From the NCBI GenBank assembly GCA_004352715.1, contig SCFE01000002.1, positions 5,630,896 to 5,694,895 of the forward strand: 64,000 nt of DNA. Direction: 5' to 3'. The stretch's first letter is position 1. Each line of letters opens with the position of its first letter. Of the stretch, positions 38,261 through 48,627 are shown piece by piece. A model generated the notes under the pieces. It worked only from the letters and a program-made list of their open reading frames with translations. It searched no databases and was not told the DNA's origin. This DNA is from Hofstenia miamia (Eukaryota; Xenacoelomorpha; Acoela). A program made the translations under genes and the position numbers.

Positions 38261-39358
38261 TAAAGGTGCGTTCAGACGAGAACCTTTTGATGTACATCAT
38301 TTGATATACGTCAAAAAGATGCTCGTCTGAACGCACATCGTTCAAATTAGCATACATCNNNNNNNNNNNNNNNNNNNNNNNNNNNNNNNNNNNNNNNNNN
38401 NNNNNNNNNNNNNNNNNNNNNNNNNNNNNNNNNNNNNNNNNNNNNNNNNNNNNNNNNNNNNNNNNNNNNNNNNNNNNNNNNNNNNNNNNNNNNNNNNNNN
38501 NNNNNNNNNNNNNNNNNNNNNNNNNNNNNNNNNNNNNNNNNNNNNNNNNNNNNNNNNNNNNNNNNNNNNNNNNNNNNNNNNNNNNNNNNNNNNNNNNNNN
38601 NNNNNNNNNNNNNNNNNNNNNNNNNNNNNNNNNNNNNNNNNNNNNNNNNNNNNNNNNNNNNNNNNNNNNNNNNNNNNNNNNNNNNNNNNNNNNNNNNNNN
38701 NNNNNNNNNNNNNNNNNNNNNNNNNNNNNNNNNNNNNNNNNNNNNNNNNNNNNNNNNNNNNNNNNNNNNNNNNNNNNNNNNNNNNNNNNNNNNNNNNNNN
38801 NNNNNNNNNNNNNNNNNNNNNNNNNNNNNNNNNNNNNNNNNNNNNNNNNNNNNNNNNNNNNNNNNNNNNNNNNNNNNNNNNNNNNNNNNNNNNNNNNNNN
38901 NNNNNNNNNNNNNNNNNNNNNNNNNNNNNNNNNNNNNNNNNNNNNNNNNNNNNNNNNNNNNNNNNNNNNNNNNNNNNNNNNNNNNNNNNNNNNNNNNNNN
39001 NNNNNNNNNNNNNNNNNNNNNNNNNNNNNNNNNNNNNNNNNNNNNNNNNNNNNNNNNNNNNNNNNNNNNNNNNNNNNNNNNNNNNNNNNNNNNNNNNNNN
39101 NNNNNNNNNNNNNNNNNNNNNNNNNNNNNNNNNNNNNNNNNNNNNNNNNNNNNNNNNNNNNNNNNNNNNNNNNNNNNNNNNNNNNNNNNNNNNNNNNNNN
39201 NNNNNNNNNNNNNNNNNNNNNNNNNNNNNNNNNNNNNNNNNNNNNNNNNNNNNNNNNNNNNNNNNNNNNNNNNNNNNNNNNNNNNNNNNNNNNNNNNNNN
39301 NNNNNNNNNNNNNNNNNNNNNNNNNNNNNNNNNNNNNNNNNNNNNNNNNNNNNNNNNN

Positions 39359-39503
39359 CTTGCAAAAATGTGAATTTATGGTGTGAATTAAAATTTGTTA
39401 GGCTAAAAAATGTAAATGTTGTTAACCCGTCGCTTGCATATATTTTCTGAAGTGCTCAGTAAATATTGATAGCCATTATGAATAAGTGAAAACACATTTT
39501 AAT
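39359..39503. repeat. Inverted copy of 1-145
   Basis: Begins at the right edge of the N gap 38359-39358 and is the exact reverse complement of the first 145 bases of the window. It is followed by AT-rich DNA without genes up to about 40010. Confidence 0.9.
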
Positions 39504-40010
39504 CTTTTTAAAATGCAAATTCTCAAATTCTAAAATATTCATTTTCGAACAATTTTGCTTAAACGTAATAATAAGTTCATACAGTCAGGTCTAAAGCCCA
39601 TGGAGAGGAGAAACTCAAATCTTTATTGAGACACACCAACTTTATTAAGTTAGCAGTTATGTGTATTCGATACTTTTACCACAACTTCTAAAAAATGTCA
39701 TATAATTATAATAAAAATTTCATTAACTTTTTTATATGCTGAAATAAATTTTGTTTCGTGATTAAAATTCCTCAACAGATATTTCTGGCGCAAAATAAGA
39801 ACTTCCTATTTAGCGACATTGATATGCAAGGAAACATTTTTTAGTTAGATTTAGTAAACATTTCTTGTGCATATATTATTTACAATAAAAACCAAAAAAT
39901 CAAATATTTCGTCATAAAAATATTATATATTATTACTATATGATTTTAATTTCATATTTATTGTAGTATTATGCCAAGCAAGGAGAAATTATAAGATTCG
40001 GATAGGTGTA

Positions 40011-40145
40011 TTATTGGAACATACCATCAAATTTCGATCTTATCAATTTTTGTGGATGCCCATTTTTTTCTAAAATATTTTTTACTGAATCAACTGCATT
40101 AATTAGACTTTGATATGTGGGTGCCTCAGGAAAATTACAATTTCG
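40011..40145 (-). CDS. Possible 3'-terminal exon, unrecognised
   Basis: A minus-strand frame after a pyrimidine-rich acceptor (ATTTTCCTGAG) reads APTYQSLINAVDSVKNILEK and continues to SKFDGMFQ and a stop. It looks like a helical protein tail. Upstream sequence to the gap at 40333 also has coding character (a broken frame with QMAAMGVTGVT), but it contains a stop. No family recognised. It could be part of a transposon carried inside the surrounding TIR pair. Confidence 0.25.
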   Translation of the reverse strand, partial: RNCNFPEAPTYQSLINAVDSVKNILEKNGHPQKLIRSKFDGMFQ

Positions 40146-41327
40146 AAATATGCAGAAAAAACATTCAAAGACTTTTGTTCGAGGGAACTTTATTGCGACA
40201 ATGACAGCAACTAAAACTGTTTTCTGATGTGATGCCATACTGACGAAAGGCTTGCTTATAACGCCTAACACTTTTGCACCAAAACGCTAGGTTTCAAGTA
40301 ACTCCAGTAACTCCCATTGCAGCCATTTGGACNNNNNNNNNNNNNNNNNNNNNNNNNNNNNNNNNNNNNNNNNNNNNNNNNNNNNNNNNNNNNNNNNNNN
40401 NNNNNNNNNNNNNNNNNNNNNNNNNNNNNNNNNNNNNNNNNNNNNNNNNNNNNNNNNNNNNNNNNNNNNNNNNNNNNNNNNNNNNNNNNNNNNNNNNNNN
40501 NNNNNNNNNNNNNNNNNNNNNNNNNNNNNNNNNNNNNNNNNNNNNNNNNNNNNNNNNNNNNNNNNNNNNNNNNNNNNNNNNNNNNNNNNNNNNNNNNNNN
40601 NNNNNNNNNNNNNNNNNNNNNNNNNNNNNNNNNNNNNNNNNNNNNNNNNNNNNNNNNNNNNNNNNNNNNNNNNNNNNNNNNNNNNNNNNNNNNNNNNNNN
40701 NNNNNNNNNNNNNNNNNNNNNNNNNNNNNNNNNNNNNNNNNNNNNNNNNNNNNNNNNNNNNNNNNNNNNNNNNNNNNNNNNNNNNNNNNNNNNNNNNNNN
40801 NNNNNNNNNNNNNNNNNNNNNNNNNNNNNNNNNNNNNNNNNNNNNNNNNNNNNNNNNNNNNNNNNNNNNNNNNNNNNNNNNNNNNNNNNNNNNNNNNNNN
40901 NNNNNNNNNNNNNNNNNNNNNNNNNNNNNNNNNNNNNNNNNNNNNNNNNNNNNNNNNNNNNNNNNNNNNNNNNNNNNNNNNNNNNNNNNNNNNNNNNNNN
41001 NNNNNNNNNNNNNNNNNNNNNNNNNNNNNNNNNNNNNNNNNNNNNNNNNNNNNNNNNNNNNNNNNNNNNNNNNNNNNNNNNNNNNNNNNNNNNNNNNNNN
41101 NNNNNNNNNNNNNNNNNNNNNNNNNNNNNNNNNNNNNNNNNNNNNNNNNNNNNNNNNNNNNNNNNNNNNNNNNNNNNNNNNNNNNNNNNNNNNNNNNNNN
41201 NNNNNNNNNNNNNNNNNNNNNNNNNNNNNNNNNNNNNNNNNNNNNNNNNNNNNNNNNNNNNNNNNNNNNNNNNNNNNNNNNNNNNNNNNNNNNNNNNNNN
41301 NNNNNNNNNNNNNNNNNNNNNNNNNNN

Positions 41328-41950
41328 CAGCCCTTTTTCACTATAATAGAAAGATCATCACATTTTGTAGAAATTTACTCAGCTAGACCACTAATTTAAG
41401 TACACGTATGTATAAATGTTTTATATGTAATACACAGAAACATGCTTGATTATTTCAATTTTGTAATATTCCTATAGTCTATGAAAATTTTATCAGAAAT
41501 TGTCACAAAGAAAATCTTACGGATTATTTAATCATATCGTGTATGTATTTGTGTTAGGGTGATTCGAAAAAATAAATTTTAGAGAAGCCAATTGCGGTAG
41601 TGAAAAAATATGGCCCGCCATCATTTTTCTTTCTGCAAATAGTGAGATATTTTGAGACCGATTTTCAGGTTGCGCAAACCAATTATCTTAATTTTCTGGG
41701 CCAATCATAATTTAAAATCTATTTTTCCAAAACTGCTCGAGATCTTATACATATAGGTATGTAAATATTCATAAATATGTGAATGCATACATGCGTATAT
41801 ACATTTGTATATGTTACTACAAATTTAATATTGTTCACAATATGGTATATACAAACTTGGATTTTTATAAAATTGAAATTCAAAAACACTTCATGGCCAG
41901 AATACTTTTTTTGTATTAGGATATAACAATCTGTGTATTTCAACAACTTG
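41328..41950. other. Non-coding fragment between gaps
   Basis: AT-rich, with a short alternating TATG/CATA-type stretch near 41750-41815. No gene recognised. Confidence 0.45.
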
Positions 41951-41965
41951 TAACACATATTGTCT

Positions 41966-42105
41966 TATTGCTGCTCATTGCGAAAAATTAAAGGCAAATA
42001 TTCAGTTGCAAGATGAATGGAACGTTCTGCACTGTCATTAACTACTAACATATTGTGAATAGCTGCTATCATTTCTACATATTCGGGATCATTTTCCCAT
42101 ACGTT
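41966..42105 (-). pseudogene. Fragment with VVNDSAER motif
   Basis: A minus-strand frame reads DVNVWENDPEYVEMIAAIHN, then MLVVNDSAERSIHLATEYL and LIFRNEQQ followed by a stop. The VVND.AER....L segment followed by N-E-x-Q resembles the C-terminal part of a widespread uncharacterised animal protein family that I associate with multicopy, transposon-like genes. That attribution is from memory and weak. The fragment lies within the Harbinger-like TIR pair and its upstream side is lost in an N gap. Confidence 0.35.
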
Positions 42106-43590
42106 TACATCTTTTTTTACCATGTACCTTCATGTTTAAAAATATGAAATAGAAGTCAGCTGTTAGGACCAACCCGATCAGTAAGTGATACGTAATGAGA
42201 CTTATTATGTATTATTATGNNNNNNNNNNNNNNNNNNNNNNNNNNNNNNNNNNNNNNNNNNNNNNNNNNNNNNNNNNNNNNNNNNNNNNNNNNNNNNNNN
42301 NNNNNNNNNNNNNNNNNNNNNNNNNNNNNNNNNNNNNNNNNNNNNNNNNNNNNNNNNNNNNNNNNNNNNNNNNNNNNNNNNNNNNNNNNNNNNNNNNNNN
42401 NNNNNNNNNNNNNNNNNNNNNNNNNNNNNNNNNNNNNNNNNNNNNNNNNNNNNNNNNNNNNNNNNNNNNNNNNNNNNNNNNNNNNNNNNNNNNNNNNNNN
42501 NNNNNNNNNNNNNNNNNNNNNNNNNNNNNNNNNNNNNNNNNNNNNNNNNNNNNNNNNNNNNNNNNNNNNNNNNNNNNNNNNNNNNNNNNNNNNNNNNNNN
42601 NNNNNNNNNNNNNNNNNNNNNNNNNNNNNNNNNNNNNNNNNNNNNNNNNNNNNNNNNNNNNNNNNNNNNNNNNNNNNNNNNNNNNNNNNNNNNNNNNNNN
42701 NNNNNNNNNNNNNNNNNNNNNNNNNNNNNNNNNNNNNNNNNNNNNNNNNNNNNNNNNNNNNNNNNNNNNNNNNNNNNNNNNNNNNNNNNNNNNNNNNNNN
42801 NNNNNNNNNNNNNNNNNNNNNNNNNNNNNNNNNNNNNNNNNNNNNNNNNNNNNNNNNNNNNNNNNNNNNNNNNNNNNNNNNNNNNNNNNNNNNNNNNNNN
42901 NNNNNNNNNNNNNNNNNNNNNNNNNNNNNNNNNNNNNNNNNNNNNNNNNNNNNNNNNNNNNNNNNNNNNNNNNNNNNNNNNNNNNNNNNNNNNNNNNNNN
43001 NNNNNNNNNNNNNNNNNNNNNNNNNNNNNNNNNNNNNNNNNNNNNNNNNNNNNNNNNNNNNNNNNNNNNNNNNNNNNNNNNNNNNNNNNNNNNNNNNNNN
43101 NNNNNNNNNNNNNNNNNNNNNNNNNNNNNNNNNNNNNNNNNNNNNNNNNNNNNNNNNNNNNNNNNNNNNNNNNNNNNNNNNNNNNNNNNNNNNNNNNNNN
43201 NNNNNNNNNNNNNNNNNNNGATTATAATATTCTCAGTGCTAGAAAAACACAATTCCTATTAAACTTAATTGCTGAATAAACAAGTGGCCGTGCATCAAAA
43301 TAATGCTCGTCTGAACGCACATCGTTCAAATTAGCATACATCAAAAAGACGCTCGTCTGAACGCTCCCAATTTTTGATAGATGCATCGAAAAAGCATACA
43401 TCAAAAAGATGCTCGTCTGAACGTACTTTCATCAAAAGATGCGCATCAAAAGGTTCTCGTCTGAACGCACCTTAAGGGCTGCATAAATCTATTGATAGAA
43501 TGGGTTTATGTACACACAATAATTTACTAATATTGAAGATTTGAAAGAAGCATATATTAATAAATTGTATACATAATGCAATGTAATTAT

Positions 43591-43662
43591 TGATTCAGTA
43601 GGATTCGAACCTACAATTTCTGTACGAAGAGTACAGCTGTGTTATTCTTACACTACGAATCA
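43591..43662 (-). tRNA. tRNA-like gene, anticodon CTT (Lys) by geometry
   Basis: The 72-nt reverse complement folds as a cloverleaf. The acceptor TGATTCG/TGAATCA has six pairs plus a G-U. The D stem is GTGT/ACAC with a 7-nt loop. The anticodon stem CTGTA/TACAG is perfect with loop CTCTTCG. The variable loop is 5 nt. The T arm GTAGG-TTCGAAT-CCTAC is canonical (B box). U33 is present, which places the anticodon as CTT (Lys). The D loop AAGAATA lacks the conserved GG, and positions 37-38 are C-G rather than purine-rich, so the A box is poor. It could be a tRNA pseudogene, an organelle-derived insertion or the head of a SINE. No intron and no encoded CCA. Confidence 0.65.
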
Positions 43663-45336
43663 GAATATTAATCTTAACACCTTTAAGAAGTATTTGCAAC
43701 GACAGACTATTGTTAATTCAAGCAAAATTGTGTTAAAAAAATAAATAAGAGGACATTTGTAGATCTTCCACATCATTCAGAAGATTTCTACAAAGGCACA
43801 TTATGCTAAATGAAATAGCAGAAAAATTCACCAAATGTTGCAAGTCAATACAGTTCCTTACTAAATTCAATTTTCAATATGCTAAAATAATTTGTATGGA
43901 GTTGCAACATCCAGTCCTATACTGCCAAAAAAGGATACCTTTGAGATATTGGTAAAATCTAAATATATATATATATATATATATTTATATTGTTGCTGTT
44001 AGACCAATTTGAAAACAGGATTGAGAGAAGCCAAGGCCAATCTAATTATATGCATTAAGCAATGCATATTAATAGAATTTATGCATTCTATTACCACAAA
44101 AATATTGGAAATTTTGTTCAAGTATTCAACAAAAAATTGCTTCTCCTAGTCAAAGTATATTATCTTTAGCTTTTGATATAAGTCAAACAGGCTGTTGTTA
44201 AGGGACTAAGGGGCTTGACCTCCTCTAATAAAATAAAATAAAATGATGTTGGAAATTTTCGTTTTTAGAAAAATATTTCTCCAAGCAGTCCTTGTATTTT
44301 TTTCAAGATTTTGACTTGTATTTAATTTGGTTTAACTGAAATTTTAGCACAGTATGTATTTCTAGATTAGTCATTAAATTTAAAAAATATGTTCTGTTAT
44401 CAATGAAGAATTTAAACACTATTTTTTATCTCAGCATAAAAACAATGCTCATTGTCCACAGCAATGATGGACAGACATGTACCAACATTGGGGGAGCATT
44501 TTATTTTTCTAATCTTCTATCATATCCTACCCATACAAAATTATTGGATTTTGTTTTCTTAAATGATTGTGGTGGCAGGGCCTTCAAATCAAATCCAAAT
44601 TTTTAAACTTTCAAATCAAGTTTTCAAATTTTTGCAAAAATTCTAAACTTTCAAATCAAATTTTGTAAAATTCTAAAATTCAAATTTCAAGCCAAATTTT
44701 GGAAGTTAAGGAACAAACTTTGATATTCAAATTTTGGCAAAATTTGCAAATCAAAATTATTAAATTTCACCAATATCATTTTATTCTTTTATATAATAAA
44801 TTTAGAATTATTATTAATATTGAAAACAAAGAAATAAAGACCTCTGACAGTGATAATAATGGCTTTGCAAATTCATTCATATAAGTAAAACTCTGGGACT
44901 CATTCATTTGGCATGTTTGATAATTAAGCAACAGTGAACACATTTTGCAAACTTTGTGACTATCCTGTATGTTGCTCTGTTTTCTTGATTTACCTGGAAT
45001 AATTAAATAAGCAATTTCAACATTCTTAAAAGTCACAGGAGCAGCATTTAGTACAAATTATGTCTCTATTCAATAAGTACAATAATCAAAATTTCTTTCT
45101 TTATAAACAATGTACTGTGTATGATTAATATATGTTCTACTATATATATTTCATGTTGCTACAAAAATTTAGGCAAAATCTGCTTTATGTGGTTCTTAGC
45201 CTGCCTCATTGCTATATTTAATAAACACATTAGTCTAGTAAATATCCATTTCATTTCTATGTAAGAATTATTTCTTAGAAATATCCAGTTTGGCCAAATT
45301 TGTGATTGTAATTTGGGATTTCCAATGTTTACTTAA
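43663..45336. other. Non-coding stretch with simple repeats
   Basis: Contains (TA)n at about 43963-43984 and an imperfect TTTCAAATC(A)-type tandem at about 44580-44715. No exons recognised. Confidence 0.5.
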
Positions 45337-45586
45337 TGTAACATCAGTCAGTAGTTGTTGTTATTTATCAGCCAGATCCCGCGCATTTCGTGTTGACTAT
45401 TTGTTTTCATGTTTGTAAATATTGTAAATACGCATTGTATATAAGACACCCAAGCATCTGTAAATAGAGAAATAGTTTAACCGTGTTCTCTTGTTCACTA
45501 GAATCACTGTTGCTCTAGTATATGTTCACCTCAGCGACCTTCTCCTCTGGCAAAGTTCTCTCTAGATTCAACCCAGTGATTCTACA
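45337..45586 (+). mobile_element. Solo LTR (250 bp) with TTAA duplication
   Basis: Begins TGTAACATCAGTCAGTAGTT and ends CCCAGTGATTCTACA, flanked on both sides by TTAA (45333-45336 and 45587-45590). It aligns along its length with the 192-bp LTRs of the miniature element at 53756-54513 (opposite strand): TATTTATCAGCCAGA, TTGTAAATATTGTAAATA, TGTATATAA, TCTGTAAATAGA and CCCAGTGATTCTACA are shared. It has an extra segment of about 60 bp near its 3' end. No internal region remains, as expected after LTR-LTR recombination. Confidence 0.8.
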
Positions 45587-46439
45587 TTAACTCAAAATAT
45601 TTTTTTAAAAGTTTTAAAATTAAACTTTCACCATTAGTCATATATGTTAAATCCTATTAAAATTTGAGAATTGCAGAATCAATAAAACAGGGAACTGTGT
45701 TGAAGAACAGGGTCTGCGATATTTAAAATGTCTGATTGTAGATGTATATTCTTAACATTTTGTTAACAAAGTGCGATGTCTATGAGTCTATGAAAGAAAT
45801 AAAAACTCAAAGAGAAAAACAATGAAAAAGAAGCAACGTTTCTCATTAACGCTATTATTTGCTACTTCTTTCATGAATTGCAGCCGGACAAAAAACTATC
45901 ACTGGCACATACTGGGAAAGTACATGCAGCTGCATATGTGTAGCAAAAATTCATAGTAGGATATCATAGAAAAAGAGATATCCACAATTATCCACAGTGG
46001 GAGCCTTCAGTCGAATATACGCTAAACCCAAAGACAGCGCATAATCGATGATTATAAAAATTAATGATTTTTCTTGAATCACCGTATCACTTTTCGATTG
46101 CTATGTAATGAGCAAAATATTTTAGAAATGTGTATATGGAGTGAAGTTATGTGCTGCCTAAACAAAAGAATCATTATTCAAAAGAATGCATTACAACAAA
46201 TATAATATACACCGTACTTTTAATAGTGGTATAGGTAACGGGAGTTATGCACAGAAATTATTCAACAAGTTTGAAATTTTGCGATCCAGTCTCCATGACG
46301 CGAAGACACTGATAGGTTTGAATTTCAATTTTTCACCACTTACTACAGAATATTTTGTTATAAAATGCCTAAAATTACCCAAAAAATGTTTATTGGATTT
46401 TCAAAAAAATCATTGCAAAGCTTAATTTTAGTTTGTTAG
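45587..46439. other. Non-coding spacer
   Basis: No gene recognised. A 79-codon plus-strand frame at 46186-46425 has no motif and no coding signature I trust. Confidence 0.5.
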
Positions 46440-46442
46440 TTA

Positions 46443-46974
46443 AGGTGTGTTTACAGCTTATCAATGAAATATAATATTTCGCAATCGAGTACTCAATTAG
46501 CACAAATTCAGCTGTAAACAGCTGTGAAAGACGATCAATTAATAAAACTAATGAAATCAAAAGAATGCGTAATCGAGTTTATCAATTGCGCTAATACTGC
46601 TGTAAACACTTGAAAGACGAGCATATTTCCACAATTGAGATGAAAGACGTGATCAAACCACTTTTGATATTTCGTCTTTCATTCCTTTCATAATTAGTAA
46701 TTACGTAGTGTAAACCATTGAATCAACAGGAAAGGATCACGACCCAATTGCTTGAAAAACTTAAAGAATAAACGTTTCTGTGGGATATCTCTAATCCCAA
46801 ATGTTTTGAACTATAAGATTCAATTGGGATTAGTCAGCTGTAAACGCTGTATCAATAACAAATAAAAGTGTGATAAACAAGTTCAATTGAGACGCTGTAA
46901 ACAGCGTATCAACAACAATGCATTCTTCTCAATTTAGAGGTATTATAATTCATTGATGAGCTGTAAACCCACCT
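46443..46974. mobile_element. Harbinger-like MITE (532 bp) with TTA TSD
   Basis: The left end AGGTGTGTTTACAGCTTATC and right end (reverse complement AGGTGGGTTTACAGCTCATC) form inverted repeats of about 26 bp. They are flanked by TTA on both sides (46440-46442 and 46975-46977), the 3-bp TWA target duplication of PIF/Harbinger transposons. The motif GCTGTAAAC recurs internally several times. There is no transposase. The terminus AGGTG(T/G)GTT resembles AGGTGCGTTC of the TIR pair at 38264/43472, so both may use related transposases. Confidence 0.8.
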
Positions 46975-47467
46975 TTAGAAGTAACATTGCACATAGCAAT
47001 ATTCACAACTTCATAAGATGTAGGAAATCTTTATGTGCAAAAATTACTATCGAGAAATATTCTAAAGCACATTTTTTATATGTAGATTACTATTTAAATA
47101 AGTATTTAGAAATTAATTAACATTTTGGTGGATGCATTGACAAATAGCACTAATTAGAAGTCCGACTTCAACTTAGCAGTTTTCGGAAAATGACACTGAT
47201 GTACTAAAGTAGATAATAAATAAAAAAATTCGAATAGTATATTTTATGTTGTAATCAATAAATCTTAAGTTTTGACCAATAAAAGTATATTTCAAATTTA
47301 AGTGACACTAAAACGAGAGCTGATAGATTAAATAACCAGTGACGAAATATACTGAAACCTTAATAAAAATTCCTCTATCGTATAGACAGATAAGGACTCG
47401 GACTCGCATCAATTTTGAGGTTGATCTAAACTAATTTAGTCAACAGTCGTAAACAAACGAATGTTAC

Positions 47468-48347
47468 CTTTATTGAGATAAGTTAAACTCTCATCGTTCA
47501 ATTTAATTGCAGGAGAAGTAGGTGCACTTAAAATGCAGGAAAAACTAAAATATTTCAGAGTGACAAAAAAACGAAATTTATATACTTAGAAGCGTTTTCT
47601 ATATTAACCACATCCGGTATACTGACGGTGGAGGAAGAATTTGAAGAGATCAATGGCGCAGGGTTGTTAGCAGGAATTTCTGGTTTGAGTATAGGGATAG
47701 CACAAAGCTCACTAAACATGAACTGAATTTTGTGAAACATTGATTTTTAAAAGACAATTGCATTGTATTACAGAATATTTCAATTGAATCTGAAATTAAA
47801 TATATGTACATTTAGTAGAAATTTAATTCTAATGCACTAAAATATATGAACAAGTTTACAAAAAGAAAACAAATATGAATTAAGAAGGCAAAATTGACTT
47901 GAAAAAATTTAAAATATAGGAATTCTTGCAATTTAAGAATGAACTGCATAAGAGCAAGCATGGAATTTGACATGAGCTAGAATCACATATTGTAAATATA
48001 CTTATCTTTACAAATATCAACGAAACAGCGTTTCTAAACTTTCTCATTTAATCAGATCCAAAAAACCAATATTGAGGAATTTTGTATGTTTGACATTAAA
48101 ACATTCAGGCATATAAACTGGGATGAGAAAAGGGAAATAAATCGTGACGAAAAATGAATTAAGGAAGTTTTCAAATATATTTTGGATGGAAAACTCAGAC
48201 AATAAACGAAATTCTACTTTTTCAAAGAATCTTGAAAAACAACTGCAACGCACACAAAAGGTCGAAGAAATTGATATTACGCACGGTCGAGATTGTACGA
48301 GAACTATTATAAAATTATAGTTATTTGAGTAGTAGTAATGGCAATTC

Positions 48348-48389
<42 letters not shown>

Positions 48390-48627
48390 CAGCTCTTAAA
48401 TTAAATATGGAAAAACCCATTATATTACTGACTACGAACCTCATATTATAAGCTGCAGTACCAAGTTCCGTCCCCAAACCAGATAAATTTTGTTCAAATT
48501 CAGAAACTAATCCATCTGTATTGTAAGCTCCAGAACCATCTCCAACTGCATATAAGTTGACGTTATCTTCAATAATTTCAGAGGGTTGCCAACTCGAATT
48601 TTCTTCACAAAATATCTTCCAAGACAT
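47468..48627 (-). CDS. CP2/LSF (TFCP2-type) transcription factor, first three exons
   Basis: Exon 1 is 48440-48627, starting with ATG (MSWKIFCEENSSW). Exon 2 is 47586-47711 and exon 3 47468-47526. Phases join cleanly (2, 2, 1) at GT-AG borders. The spliced product reads FEQNLSGLGTELGTAAYNMS, ELCAIPILKPE, a Ser-rich linker, then APTSPAIKLNDESLTYLNKG. That order and wording match the conserved N-terminus of TFCP2/LSF/UBP1 proteins (an LSGLG.ELG.AAY.M segment, a LPILK-type motif, then TSPA.KL.DE.LTYLN.G, which opens the immunoglobulin-like CP2 DNA-binding domain). The SPA-KL form fits the LSF branch rather than Grainyhead. The rest of the CP2 domain and the SAM-like oligomerisation region were not found downstream; they may be in gaps or outside the window. 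The protein would be a nuclear DNA-binding regulator. Confidence 0.85.
48352..48381. repeat. (TA)n microsatellite in CP2 intron 1
   Basis: TA tract of about 29 bp inside the first intron of the CP2 gene. It creates a spurious extension of the exon 1 reading frame. Confidence 0.95.

Larger units (their letters stand above)
38264..43472. mobile_element. Harbinger-like TIR pair flanking a gapped interval
   Basis: AGGTGCGTTCAGACGAGAAC at 38264 is matched in reverse complement up to 43472, continuing inward for about 29 bp. Both ends are flanked by TAA (38261-38263 and 43473-43475), the 3-bp TWA duplication of PIF/Harbinger elements. Subterminal direct repeats of CATCAAAAAGATGCTCGTCT occur on both sides. 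The interval holds three N gaps of about 1 kb and unrelated fragments. A 38-bp segment (GCTCGTCTGAACGCACATCG onward) is present both just before the first gap (38321-38358) and at about 43304-43341, so the true element may be a MITE of about 230 bp that scaffolding has split. Confidence 0.6.

Noticed and set aside
43307-43430. CRISPR-like array of repeated CATCAAAAAGATGCTCGTCT units
   Set aside because: The units are irregularly spaced, partly inverted, and belong to the termini of a Harbinger-like element in a eukaryotic genome.
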